A DNA stretch of 64,000 bases from NCBI GenBank assembly GCA_945910005.1, contig OX246741.1:12848890-12912889 (forward strand), given 5' to 3'. The notes under the pieces are model-generated. The model was not told where the DNA came from, searched no databases, and worked only from the letters and a program-made list of their open reading frames with translations. Made by a program: the position numbers and the translations under genes. Position 1 is the stretch's first letter. Every line of letters starts with the position of its first letter. Positions 11,400-24,073 of the stretch are shown here, piece after piece. The DNA is from Isoperla grammatica (Eukaryota; Arthropoda; Insecta; Plecoptera; Perlodidae).

Positions 11400-11775
11400 G
11401 TATGTGACATTGAGAATAGCTTGTTGTCATCACTACACTACAGTAAATACAAAAGAGCATCACGCATTTAACATGTAGTTAAATATCTCAATTACTTTTC
11501 AGATATATATATGGAATAATAACGAAAAATTGACACAAAATTAACTTTGAATATTAAAAATAGCTTGAATATTATCGATTTTGGCGAAGTCTGAAAATTA
11601 TAATGATGATAAGACCATTGCTATAAAATTGACAGTTTTCAAGCTATTCTAAAATTGAGAGTTAATTTCATACTAATTTTCCGTGATTATTCCATATATC
11701 TGAAAAGTAATTGAGAAATTGTAACATTTAACTACATCACAAGATTGCTATTTTTAACAATGACACCTGGCTTGA
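11400..11775. mobile_element. Foldback element, arms about 150-180 bp
   Basis: The left half (about 11400-11577) is reverse-complemented in the right half (about 11630-11775). Shared blocks are TCAATTACTTTTCAGATATAT, GGAATAAT, AAATTAAC and AATAGCTTGAA. Arms are diverged and the ends soft. There is no internal gene. Confidence 0.55.
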
Positions 11776-11843
11776 TGGGTCCACAGTCTACCGCATTCTT
11801 TTCTCGCTAGCGCATAGCTGGTACGGAGTGGGGGCGGTAAGGT

Positions 11844-11868
11844 GGGGGGGGGGGGGGGAGGGGGGGGA
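11844..11868. repeat. Poly-G tract
   Basis: A run of about 15 G, then A, then further G. It could form G-quadruplex structure on the plus strand. It lies just outside the foldback. Confidence 0.8.
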
Positions 11869-12388
11869 TGACTTGATACCTTGCTTTGTTTATTAATCCA
11901 TAATCCGTGACGATTACACCTTGTTTCTGACGCCGATAGCAGTATGTCAATAAAAAGTTGTTAATTTTGCGTAAACAAACCTGAAACGGCAATCCCGACT
12001 TTGTGATCCCGTGTTGACTCATTCCGTCTGGCGCACGCGCAGTGGCAGCTTCTCGTCACTCGTCAGCAATGTCTAGTGTCTTGTGTCAACAACACCAGCG
12101 CATAACCAGACTTAACTTCGAATCTGTTGACAATATTGTCCGTCGGTCGCCAATAAATATTTGTCGAGGTTGGATGACGCGAGTTAATTGAGAGCTGTTG
12201 GAAGTTTCTTGTTGTGTGGGTGTCCAAGGATGGAGTCCCGAGGGTGTCCGAGTGGTGACGAAAACTGCCGAGTTCGCTTTATGTTAACATTTCACCGTTC
12301 GTTTTGCGTCTTCCACAAACCGTTTCCTCACGTGAACTGAACCACAGATAACAAATTCAACTAAACTATAGACTATTTTTTTTCCGTT
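11869..12388. other. GC-richer unassigned segment
   Basis: The segment around 12000-12330 has several CpG-containing words and balanced composition but no long frame. It may hold an untranslated exon; nothing firmer can be said. Confidence 0.25.
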
Positions 12389-12475
12389 TGACTCGTTGGT
12401 CTAGTGGATTTATTCCTGCTTCCAACGCTTAGGTTCCAAGGTTCGAATCCCGGTTAGGGCTGGGTTTTTCAACAT
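12389..12475 (+). mobile_element. tRNA-like SINE head fragment
   Basis: CTCGTTGGTCTAGTGG resembles an A box, and GGTTCGAATCC (about 12439-12449) is a perfect B box 30-odd bases further on. The sequence after the B box does not rebuild an acceptor stem, so this is probably a SINE or tRNA pseudogene fragment. Confidence 0.45.
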
Positions 12476-13592
12476 TGCCAATTGATTATGACCTATCGAT
12501 ATGATAGAGTACATGAAATGGTGACATTTGGGCCCTCTAGCCAACGAAGCACATATTGGTATCATAATGATTGCGCTCAATTTTAATTATGTTAAATGTG
12601 GTTCTTGTATAACTGAGTGGGTAGTCATTAAAATATAATAAATACAAATAGTAAACATTATTTACCACATTATTCAAAAATAATATTGCAAGCAATGTCA
12701 TAGCGTCCATTGTGTTTCATAAAACATGTATATTTCCAAACTTATGTGCTTGGTATGCAAACATGGGACAAAAGTGGCCTCTTAATTAACTACCGCCTCA
12801 TTAAGCGAAAGATTACAAAACTTGAAAACAAATTGTTGTTGTTGTTTGATGGGCTTAAAGTCTTATGTTCACGCAGCGAAGCTAATGAGGAATATGAGGG
12901 AGATAATAAATTATTATGAACTAAATGAGGGAAGACCCACTCAGTAAGCCTAGTTCGTAAAAGAAGTCGGGGACTTAACTTACACCGCCTACGTTCATTT
13001 CAATGGTACAAGTTAGGTACAAGGTCTAATACCTACTACGCACGGTTAATATTTGTAAAGTTGGTAGCGCAAACCTATAGAAATGCAGCAATCTAAGCCA
13101 CGCCCACTCTCGCCCACGAGAGAAACGAGAACTGAACGTACAAGCAAAACTTTGCAGTGCTCAAAAGAACCATATTCATTCGTCCCAAATTAAATAGTTA
13201 ATACTTAATTAGTAAGTCCAAATAAGCCTATCCCATATGAATAGGTAAGCGCAAGCATAGATATAAACAAGGAAAAACCGCAGAACAAGCAGTGAGAAAA
13301 TAGTTTTCTTATCCTATACAATCGTAATAATTGCAATATTTTAAATTTTCATAATCCAATGTTTAGTTTTTGCAAAACTATAACACCTTCATTCCTCACT
13401 TTTTCAATTTTATCTAGCTTTTTCATAATGTAACTAAAAATACTTTAATTTGACCTGTTTTTTTAACAGTGATACCATTCTTTGTCGTAAAGATCTCTAG
13501 GTCGATCATTGTACGGCCTTGCAATGACCGTCCTGCAGATTGCCATCTCGGCCTGTTAGGGCTCATCTCGCCGTTTGTAAATTAGTATCTGA
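12476..13592. other. Spacer
   Basis: No gene recognised. Confidence 0.4.
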
Positions 13593-13770
13593 GTGCTGAA
13601 AGTGATGCATAATTCATCTACGCGCTCATTGCGACCAGCTGAGCCGAGGATCGATCCGATAAGCTCTCATCTACTGCAAACAAGAAGCCTCGACGAAACT
13701 CTGTTAAAAATAAGAAACTCTCTGGTCGTACCAACTAGCCGTGAGAGATTACTGGCTTATAATTGCGATA
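13593..13770 (+). other. Open frame of unknown status ending at the HINE array
   Basis: The frame from the GTG at 13593 reads about 59 residues of balanced composition (for example SSTRSLRPAEPRIDPISSHL) before it enters the repeat at 13771. No splice donor, domain or homolog is recognised. It could be a piece of exon or an unrelated repeat cut by the array, and chance is quite possible. Confidence 0.2.
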
Positions 13771-14816
13771 AACTAGGAAAACGCTCCGCGTTGCCAGATG
13801 AGCGATTTTTTTTTTTTTTAGTAAATCAAATAAAAATTTTGCATATCATACGCCGCTTAAAAAATATACTTTTATAGCAAACATATGATTTTTTTACAAG
13901 TTGGCGGTTTAAGTTAAAATCTTAGAAATTGTGTTTATTATTTCCCGATATGTTGCTAATAACTACACGAAATATTATATAAATCCGTTTAAAAGTTTTT
14001 TTTAAATAAATTAAAACCTCCAAGTTTATTTTTCAATGGATCTCCACATAATTTCTTTCGTCCGTGGTCTACTCAAAAGGCTCTTATTCATTAACTATTA
14101 AAGTTATCTGTGTATAGAAAAATCCATAATGTAGATACAGGCTAGATCGAAAATGAAATAGTGTTTTATCATACAATAACCGCATTTAAATCATAATAAA
14201 AGCTTTTTAATTTGTCTACAAAGTTCGTTGTTAACATTTGCATTTTTGCTGTGAAAGTCATAAAACATAACACGCCATTGTTGCCATTCTATTAACGTTA
14301 TCGAAATTCCAAAAGTAGTTTTAGAAAGGTCTCTTTGTACACGCCATTCGCCATGCATAGTATGTGCATCTTACTTCAATGCTCCTCAAATGAGAATCGT
14401 ATAAGTGGAGCACTGTAAAGAAACCAATGTCAGTTCCCGTAAATAGAAACTAAATTTTTTTTTACTAAATGGCGGTTAAAGTTATAGTTCCAAAACTTTT
14501 ATCCAGTGTCGACATTGTTAGTGTCAGTATATATTTAAAACATTATTTAAATCTGTTTATAAGTTTTAATTAAAAAAAAAAAAAAACTGGATTTTTTTCA
14601 CTAATTAATTTTTTGTAGGTTGGCATCTTGACGGATTTTGCTGATTATGTTAACAGCATCTAGTTTAGTGGTCATGGGTGTTGACTTAAAATTTCAGCCA
14701 AATCCGTCAAGCCGTTTGACCTGTGCGCGACGAACAAAATTTAGCGCACATACACACAGACAAAGCGCCGATCGAGTTGTATGGAGAGATTCACTCCGCT
14801 TCGCTACGCTCATCTA
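13771..14816 (-). repeat. HINE unit A (two-subrepeat form)
   Basis: This 1046-bp unit has complete termini but only two TGGCGG-centred subrepeats (13902 and 14470), about 358 bp shorter than the following units. It is also the most diverged in its first half (ACAAGTTGGCGG instead of ACAAGATGGCGG). Confidence 0.7.
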
Positions 14817-16226
14817 ACTAGGACTAGGAAAACGCTCCGCGTTGACAGATGAGCGATTTTTTTCAATGTATCAAATTAAATAAATCATTTGCATATCGTA
14901 TTACTCTTTAAAAAAAAAATACCTTTATAACAAACATATGATTTTTTTACAAGATGGCGGATCAAGTTACAACCTTATAACTTAAGTATATTATTTTTTG
15001 ATATGTTGCTAATAAATGCACGAAATATTATTTAAATCCGTCAAGAAGTTTTCTTTAAAGAAATTAAAACCTTCAAGTTGATGGATTTCCGCATAATTTC
15101 ATTCGACCGTGGTCTACTCAATAGGCTCTAATTCATAAACCCTTAAACCTATGAGTGTATCGAAAGTTCCATAATGTAGATACAGACTATATCTAAAATG
15201 TTATATTAATTAATCATACAATAACCCGCTTTTAAATCATAATAAAAGCTTTTTTATTTGTCAACCAAGTTCTTTGTTAACATTTGCATGTTTGCCGTGA
15301 AGGTCATTAAATATAACACGTCATTGTAGCCATTCTATGATAGCTATCAAAATTCTAAATACATGTTGAGAAAGGTCTGACTGCGTAAGCCATTTCGGTA
15401 GCATACTATGTGTATCTAACTTCAATGGTCCGCAAATGCGAATCATATCGGTGGAACACTGTAAACACGAAGAAAATGACTGCCGTAAATAAACAATGTT
15501 TGTTTATAACATGGCGGTTAAAGCTACAATTTTAAAACTGTTGTCGAGTGTTGGTATTATTGATGTAAACTTACATTTAAAACATTATTTATATCGGTGT
15601 GTAAGTTTTAATATAATTAAATAAATAACAAAACATGTGTTTCAGTTGTTAATTTTTTGTAGGTTGGCATCGTACGTCATTGTAGCCATTCTATGACTGC
15701 TATTGAGATTCAAAATAATAATGAAAAAGGTATGATTGCGTACGGTATTGTTGTGTTTACTATGTGCATCTAACTGCAATAGTCCGCAAATGCGAATCAT
15801 ATCGCTGGAACACTGTAAAAATGAAAAAATTATTGTAGTAAATAAACAATATTTTTTTATAACATGGCGGATGAACTTACAATTTTGAAACTTTTGTCAA
15901 ATGTTGGTACCGTTGATGTTAATCTACAAGTGAAACATTATTAAAATCCGTTTGTAATTTTGTATTTAATTAAATAAATAAACAAATTTTATTTATCAGT
16001 AATTAATTTTTTGTAGGTTGGCATCTTGACGAATTTTGCTGGTTATGTTAACAGCATCGAGTTTAGTAGTCACAAACATTTCCCGAAAATGTCAGCCAAA
16101 TCCGTCGAGCCGTTTGACCTGTGCGCGACGAACAAAATTTAGCGCACATACAGACACACACACACACAGACATCGCGCCGATCGAGTTGTATGGAAAGAT
16201 TCACTCCGCTTCGCTACGCTCATCTA
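14817..16226 (-). repeat. HINE unit B (three-subrepeat form)
   Basis: About 1.40 kb with ATGGCGG cores at 14954, 15511 and 15864. Its right end is followed by a stray 44-bp partial head (16227-16270) before unit C begins. Confidence 0.7.
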
Positions 16227-16270
16227 AAAACGCTCCGCGTTGACAGATGAGCGATTTTTTCAATGTATCA
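16227..16270 (-). repeat. Orphan HINE terminus between units B and C
   Basis: A second copy of the terminal segment, AAAACGCTCCGCGTTGACAG through CAATGTATCA, lacks a body. Two consecutive 3' termini (minus-strand sense) at the B/C junction are a likely footprint of the process that built the array. Confidence 0.65.
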
Positions 16271-17685
16271 AACTAGGAAAACGCTCCGCGTTGCCAGATG
16301 AGCGATTTTTTTTCAATGTATCAAAACAAATAAATTGATTGCATATCATATTACTCTTAAAAAAAAAAAATAACTTTTTAATAAACATATGATTTTTTTA
16401 CAAGATGGCGGATCAAGTTACAACCTTATAACTTAAGTATATTATTTCTTCATATGTTGCTAATAAATGCACGAAATATTATTAAAATCCGTTAAAAAGT
16501 TTTCTTTAAAGAAATTAAAACCTTCAAGTTGATGGATTTCCACATAATTTCATTCGACCGTGGTCTACTCAATAGGCTCTAATTTATTAACTATTAAACC
16601 TATCAGTGTATGGAAAGTTCCATAATGTAGATACAGACTATATCTAAAATGTAATATTAATTTATCATACAATAACCTGCTTTTAAATCATAATAAAAGC
16701 TTTTTAATTTGTCGACCAAGTTCGCTGTTAACATTTGCATGTTTGCCGTGAAAGTCATTAAATATAACACGTCATTGTAGGCATTCTATGATAGCTATCA
16801 AAATTCCAAAACCATAGTGAGAAAGGTATGACTGCGTAAGCCATTTCGGCAGCATACTATGTGCATCTAATTTCCATGGTCCGCAAATGCGAATCATATC
16901 GGTGGAACACTGTAAATACGAAGAAAATTACTGCCGTAAATAAATAATATTTGTTTATAACATGGCGGTTAAAGCTACAATTTTGAAACTGTTGTCGAGT
17001 GTTGGTACTATTGATGTGGACTTACATATAAAAAATTATTTATATCGGGGTGAAAGTTTTAATTTAATTAAATAAATAACAAAACATGTGTTTCAGTTGT
17101 TAATTTTTTGTAGGTTGGCATCTTACGTCATTGTAGCCTTTTTATGACAGCTTTCGAGATTCTAAATAAAATTGAGCAAGGTATGATTGCGTACGCTATT
17201 TTTGTGTTTACTATGTGCATCTTACTGCAAAGATCCGCAAATGCGAACGATATCGGTGGAACACTGTAAAAATGAAGAAATTATTGTTGTAAATAAACAA
17301 TATTTTTTTATGACATGACGGGTAAACTTACAATTTTAAAACTATTGTCAATTGTTGTGACTATTGATGTTAACCTACAGGTGAAACATAATTAAAATCC
17401 GTGTGTAAGTTTTAATTTAATTAAATAAATAAACAAATTTTGTTTTTCAGAAATTAATTTTGTGTAGGTTGGCATCCTGACGAATTGTGCTGGTTATGTT
17501 AACAGCATCGAGTTTAGTGGTCACAAATGTTGACCGAAACTTTCAGCCAAATACGTAAAGCCGTTTGACCTGTGCGCGACGAACAAAATTTAGCGCACAG
17601 ACATACATACAGACATACATACACACGGACAAAGCGCCGATCGAGTTGTATGGAGAGATTCACTCCGCTTCGCTACGCTCATCTA
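16271..17685 (-). repeat. HINE unit C
   Basis: About 1.42 kb, three subrepeats. The third carries the variant GACATGACGGGTAAAC that is shared only with unit E. Confidence 0.7.
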
Positions 17686-19099
17686 ATTAAACTAGGAAAA
17701 CGCTCCGCGTTGACAGATGAGCGATTTTTTCAATGTATCAAATCAAATAAATCATTTGCATATCATATTACTCTTAAAAAAAAAAAACATTTATAATAAA
17801 CATATGATTTTTCACAAGATGGCGGATCAAGTTACAGCCTTATAACTTAAGTATATTATTTCTTGATATGTTGCTAATAAATGCACGAAATATTATTTAA
17901 ATCCGTTAAGAAGTTTTCTTTAAAGAAATTAAAACCTTCAAGTTGATGGGTTTCCGCATAATTTCATTCGACCGTGGTCTACTCAATAGGCTCTAGTTCA
18001 TAAACTATTGAACCTATCAGTGTATGGAAAGTTCTATAATGTAGATACAGACTATATCTAAATTGTAATATTAATTAATTATCCAATTACCCGCTTTTAA
18101 ATAATAATAAAGGCTTTTTAATTTGTCGACCAAGTTCGTTGTTAACATTTGCATGTTTGCCGTGAAGGTCATTAAATATAACACGCCATTGTAGCTATTC
18201 TAAGATAGCTATCAAAATTCCAAATACATAGTGAGAAAGGTCTGACTGCGTAAGCGATTTCGGCAGCATACTATGTGCATCTAACTTCAATGGTCCGCAA
18301 ATGCGAATCATATCGGTGGAACACTGTAAAAACGAAGAAAATTACTTCCGTAAATAACCAATATTTGTTTATAACATGGCGGTTAAAGCTACAATTTGGA
18401 AACTAATGTCGAGTGTTGGTAGTATTGATGTGCACCTACATATAAAAAATCAATAATATCCGTGTGTAAGTTTTAATTTAGTTAAATAAATAGAAAAACA
18501 TGTGTTTCAGTTATTAATTTTTTGTAGGTTGGCATCTTATGTCATTGTAGCCATTTTATGACAGCTATCGAGATTCTAAATAATAGTGCATAGGTATTGT
18601 TACGTACGCTATTTTTGGTGTATACTATGTGCATCTAATTGCAAAATTCCGCAAATGCGAATCATATCAGCGGAACACTGTAAAAATAAAGAAATTATTG
18701 TTGTAAATAAACAATATTTTTTTATAACATGGCGGATAAACGTACAATTTTGAAATAATTGCCAATTGTTGGTACTGTTGATATTAACCTACAAGTGAAA
18801 CATTATTTAAATCCGTTAGTAAGTTTTCATTTAATTAAATAAATAAACAAATTTAATTTTTCAGTAATTCATTTTTTGTAGGTTGGCATCTTAACGAATA
18901 TTTCTGGTTATGTTAACAGCATCGAGTTTAGTAGTCATGAACGTTGCCTGAAAATTTCAGCCAAATACGTCAAGCCGTTTGACCTGTGCGCGACGAACAA
19001 AATTTGGCGCACATACAGACAGACATACATACAGACACACAGACAAAGCGCCGATCGAGTTGTATGGAGAGATTCACTCCGCTTCGCTACGCTCATCTA
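17686..19099 (-). repeat. HINE unit D
   Basis: About 1.41 kb, three subrepeats. Its third subrepeat shares GTATTGTTACGTACGCTAT and GGTGTATACTATG with unit F. Confidence 0.7.
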
Positions 19100-20405
19100 A
19101 TAAATGATTTGCATATCATATTACTCTTAAAAAAAAAAAAATACCTTTATAATAAACATATGATTTTTTTACAATATGGCGGAGCAAGTTGCTAATAAAT
19201 GCAAGAAATATTATTAAAATCCGTTAAGAAGTTTTCTTTACAGAAATTAAAACCTTCAAGTTGATGGATTGCCGCATACTTTCATTCGACCGTGGTCAAC
19301 TCAATAGGCTCTAATTCATAAACTATTAAACCTATCAGTGTATGGAAAGTTCCATAATGTAGATACAGACTATATCTAAAATGAATTATTAATTAATCAT
19401 ACAATAACCCGCTTTAAAATCATAATAAAAGCTTTTTAATTCGTCGACCAAGTTCGTAGTTAACATTTGCATTTTTGCCGTGAAAGTCATAAAACATAAC
19501 ACGTCATTGTAGCCATACTATGCTAGCTATCAAAAATCCAAATACACAGTGAGGTAGGTCTGACTGCGTAAGCAATTTCGGCAGCATACTATGTGCATCT
19601 AACTTCAATGGTCCGCAAATGCGAATCATATCGGTGGAACACTGTAAAAATGAAGAAATTAATATCCGTAAATAAACAATATTTTTTTATAACATGGCGG
19701 TTGAAGTTACAATTTTGAAACTATTGTTAAGTGTTGGTACTATTGATGTGGACCTACATATAAAAAATAATTTATATCCGTGTGTAAGTTTTAATAAGAT
19801 TAAATTAATAAAAAAAGATCTTTTTCATTAACTCATTTTTTGTAGGTTGGCATCTTACGTCATTGTAGCCTTTTAATGAAAGCTATCGAGATTCCAAAAA
19901 AAAACGAGAAAGGTATGATTGCGTACGCTATTTTTGTGTTTATTATGTGCATTTTACTGCAACAATCCGCAAATGCGAACGATATCGGTGGAACACTGTA
20001 AAAATGAAGAAATTATTGTTGTAAATAAACAATATTTTTTTATGACATGACGGGTAAACTTACAATTTTGAAACTATTGTCAAGTGTTAAAACTATTGAT
20101 GTTAACTTACAAGTGAAACATAATTAAAATCCGTGTGTAAGTTTTCATTTAATTAAATAAATAAACAAATTTTATTTTTCAGTAATTAATTTTTTGTAGG
20201 TTGGCATCTTGACGAATTTTTCTGGTTATGTGAACAGCATCGAGTTACGTAGTCACGAACGTTGCCCGAAAGTTTCAGCCAAATACGTCAAGCCGTTTGA
20301 CCTGTGCGCGACGAACAAAATTTAGCGCACATACATACGTACACACAGACAAAGCGCCGATCGAGTTGTATGGAGAGATTCACTCCGCTTCGCTACGCTC
20401 ATCTA
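19100..20405 (-). repeat. HINE unit E (head missing, internal deletion)
   Basis: About 1.31 kb. It lacks the terminal ACTAGGAAAACG segment, so D runs directly into it, and it has a further loss near 19180-19190. Its first subrepeat matches F (GATTGCCGCATACTTTC) while its third matches C. Confidence 0.7.
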
Positions 20406-21829
20406 ACTAGGAAAACGCTCCGCGTTGACAGATGAGCGATTTTTTCAATGTATCAAATCAAATAAATCATTTGCATATCATATTACTCTTAAAAAAAAAA
20501 AATACTATTATAATAAACATATGATTTTTTTACAATATGGCGGATCAAGTTACAACCTTATAACTTAAGCATATTATTTCTTGATAAGTTTCTAATAAAT
20601 GCAAGAAATATTATTAAAATCCGTTAAGAAGTTTTCTTTAAAGAAATTAAAACCTTCAAGTTGATGGATTGCCGCATACTTTCATTCGACCGTGGTCAAC
20701 TCAATAGGCTCTAATTCATAAACTATTAAACCTATCAGTGTATAAAAAGTTCCATAATGTAGATACAGAATATATCTAAAATGTAATGTTGTTTTATTAC
20801 ACAATAACTCGCATTTAAACTATAATAATAGCTTTTTAAATTGTCGACCAAGTTTGTTGTTATTTTCTGCATGTTTGCCGTGAAAGTCATAAAACATAAC
20901 ACGTCATTGTAGCCATTCTATGATAGCTATCAAAATTCCAAAGACATAGTAAGAAAGGTCTTACTGCGTAAGCCATTTCGGCAGCATACTATGTGCATCT
21001 AACTTCAATGGTCCGCAAATGCGAATCATATCGGTGGAACACTGTAAAAATGAAGACAGATATAGCTGAAAATAAACAATATTTTTTTACAACATGGCGG
21101 TTGAAGCTGCAATTTTGAAACTGTTGTTGTGTGTTGGTACTATTGATGTGAACATACATATAAAAAATTATTTATATCGGTTTGTAAGTTTTAATTTAAT
21201 TAAATAAATAACAAAACTTGTGTTTCAGTTGTTAATTTTTTGTAGGTTGGCATCTTACGTCATTGTAGCCATTCTATGACAGCTATCGAAATTCCAAATA
21301 ATAATGCATAAGTATTGTTACGTACGCTATGTTTGGTGTATACTATGTGCATCTAACTGCAATAGTCCACAAATGCAAATCATATCGGTGGAACACTGTA
21401 AAAATGAAGAAATTATTGTAGTAAATAAACAATATTTTTTTATAACATGGCGGATACACTTACAATTTTGAAACTTTTGTCAAGTGCTGGTACCGTTGAT
21501 TTGAATCTACAAGTGAAACATTATAAAAATCCGTTTGTAAGTTTTCATTTAATTAAATAAATAAACAATTTTTGTTTTTCAGTAATTAATTTTTTGTAGG
21601 TTGGCAACTTGTCGAATTTTGCTGGTTATGTTAACAGCATCGAGTTTAGTAGTCACAAATGTTGCCCGAAAATTTCAGCAAAATACGTCGAGCCGTTTGA
21701 CCTGTGCGCGACGCACAAAATTTAGCGCACATACATACATACATACAGACATACATACATACAGACACACAGACAAAGCGCCGATCGAGTTGTATGGAGA
21801 GATTCACTCCGCTTCGCTACGCTCATCTT
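20406..21829 (-). repeat. HINE unit F
   Basis: About 1.42 kb, complete at both ends. It has the longest CATA/CAGA microsatellite (about 21729-21775). The right terminus reads CGCTCATCTTA and passes into unique sequence. Confidence 0.7.
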
Positions 21830-24073
21830 ATAATAATATTTGTGATTGTCAATTCACATTCGTGAAGCAGTGCACATTTAATTTATACATTTTTAACGTT
21901 GAATTATGTTTTACTGAGGTTCCCGGGTGTAACCTTGTCAAAATGGGCTTCTTCAGAGACATTACGAACACACACACTACCAAAAAAGCATCTAAACTTA
22001 GTTTTATGATCTAGTTTACACTTCCCCTACTCCCAGGCGTTTCACACCTACTGTCTTGCTATACCACTTAAGAATTAATTTAAAACTATCTAAGTACCCT
22101 CATCCAGTTACTTGCTTAGAATGGAAATGGACATATCAGATAAACTCAATGTGTAGGCTACCCTACAGTAGGGGTTTCGTCGAAGAAATTATTACTATTG
22201 TTGTTGTGAAACGAGATCATTAATTTTAGTTGGTACTACCATCGAAACTCCAAGCTATTTTTGATCGATAGTGGCAAAATCAATTACTGATTGATAATTG
22301 CAGGTTACAACAAACGAGCTGTCAACTTATAAAGCATTAACACTATATCGCAAAGGGATGTTACACATTTCATATTATAGATATTAACGAAGCAAATTTA
22401 CACAGTTGATATTGAGCCTTTCAGAAAAACATACGAACTATCTAATCACTGAAATGCATGTACGTGTGTTCTAGCTATAACTACACTAAACTAATGGCTG
22501 TTTAAATAACTGACAACATAATCAAAAGGTGCTTTGATGCATGCATAAGTAATGAAATCGTTTTATTACATCAAATTAGAGTGTCGTTTATTACCAGAAA
22601 TGTGACATAATTATGTTGTATTGGCAAAACTATTATTGATTATGCATAAAACACGTTAGGGTGATACTAGTGTGCGGTCACTGTTTGAGCCAGCCACTAT
22701 TGTAGTGAGGGAAATTATATTGCAAAGTAATTAACACATATACCCCATTAAACTACAATGAAATTGTAATTTTGGCTGGGACAGCTATTTTGAGGACTGT
22801 GCTACAATTCTAAGCGGAGTTTTGTAAATAAGTTGTCTAGAACGGCTTTTCGGACACGGAAACGAACAAACGAACACATGAACTAAGTTAAATAATAATT
22901 GAATTTCATTTTGAATCAATGCGATAAGTTAAATCCACATTAATCTCAACTCAAGAACAAAAATTATTTCAATTTTTTTTTAACAAGTTTCAATCTCGTC
23001 AAGTTGAAATGTTCTTTTTAACAGCATTAAAAATTACACAGTCACAAATCAGTTGCAAAGTTTATCGCGTAATCCGACAGTTTCACAAACCACACTCTAT
23101 TGAATTTCGTCGCGCTTTTATGAGCTTTACGAGTAACCAAAAAGTTCTACCATTCAATTTTATTCGATTTGAACTCATTACTGACTGAATACCAACTCAA
23201 CTCCCGCCATCACTGCGAACAAAATTACTCGATTCAGAACAAATACAACGAACAAGAAAAAAAGAGTTGAGAAAGTTCGGAAGAGTCCGCCGCTTCTCGA
23301 TCAACGTATAAAAAAGTCCTTTCCGTATTCGGATGACAGCTGACCTAGAAAAGATGATAAATATCAATTGAAAGGGAGATTTTTCTGCCCTCACATTGAA
23401 ATATGCGAACATTATAGATTCATTATTATTTTACGGTTCAATAGAGCGGAAGAGATTAGTTATTCATGGAGTATTCAAAAGAGCTCATTTACGAATTACT
23501 TAACTAATTTATTATGGAGATTTGTTAAGTGCAGTGGGCGTGCCAGTTTTAATGTACTTTTAATTGTCATCCACGCCCAGAAATATGACATTGCCTGAGC
23601 AAAGTAAATCTACCTAAAGAGAGCACATATTATCAATTATGTCATGTGAATATATTACTCCGCCGAAACATACAATGTTGTTAGTTGTATTTAAAACAAG
23701 TCCCATTTAAGTGCCACCAACAATCCTATCATCTTCCTCGAATGTTCATTAGACTGAAATAGGTTTATGTTATCAGTTTAATGTGAGTGTTTAATGTGTA
23801 AGGTACATTAATATGATAGCACTACTTAAAATAGCAAATGAAATACACACAATATGTTTTCACGGAAACTTAATTAATTAAGAAACGTTAATTGGGGCTT
23901 ATTCCAGCAATGAATAAACACTTAAGAATATAATTAAAAGGTTAGTGGAAAGGAAAATAATCTTCAAGGTACTTGAAAGAGGAAATGAGAATCATAGAGA
24001 AATGTAATGAAATGGTGGAATTATTAATTTAGTTGTACACATTTTGAGCAACGAAATAATACTTTAGAATATC
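21830..24073. other. Spacer
   Basis: No gene recognised. The 137-residue open frame at 21601-22014 begins inside HINE unit F and continues into this spacer, so it is not a gene. Confidence 0.45.

Larger units (their letters stand above)
13771..21829 (-). mobile_element. Tandem array of six Helentron-like non-autonomous elements (HINE type)
   Basis: Six units lie head to tail. On the plus strand each normally starts ACTAGGAAAACGCTCCGCG and ends CGCTTCGCTACGCTCATCT. Read on the minus strand the features match HINEs: the 5' end begins AGATGAGCG. A short CAGA/CATA microsatellite follows within about 100 bp. The 3' end carries the inverted CGCTCATCT, then a hairpin AACGC-GGA-GCGTT, then the terminal CTAG followed by T. 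Asymmetric subterminal inverted repeats, a 3' stem-loop and a T-flanked terminus are known for Helentrons and HINEs. No Rep/helicase gene is present. Short open frames inside the units are not genes. Confidence 0.7.

Noticed and set aside
13593..13877. Confident host exon upstream of the HINE array
   Set aside because: No splice sites or homology are visible and the frame continues into the repeat; reported only as uncertain.
13771..21829. CRISPR array or plain satellite DNA
   Set aside because: Units are over 1 kb with transposon-like termini, and the genome is eukaryotic.
21601..22014. 137-codon plus-strand open frame
   Set aside because: Its first half is HINE terminus and microsatellite; the rest is spacer.
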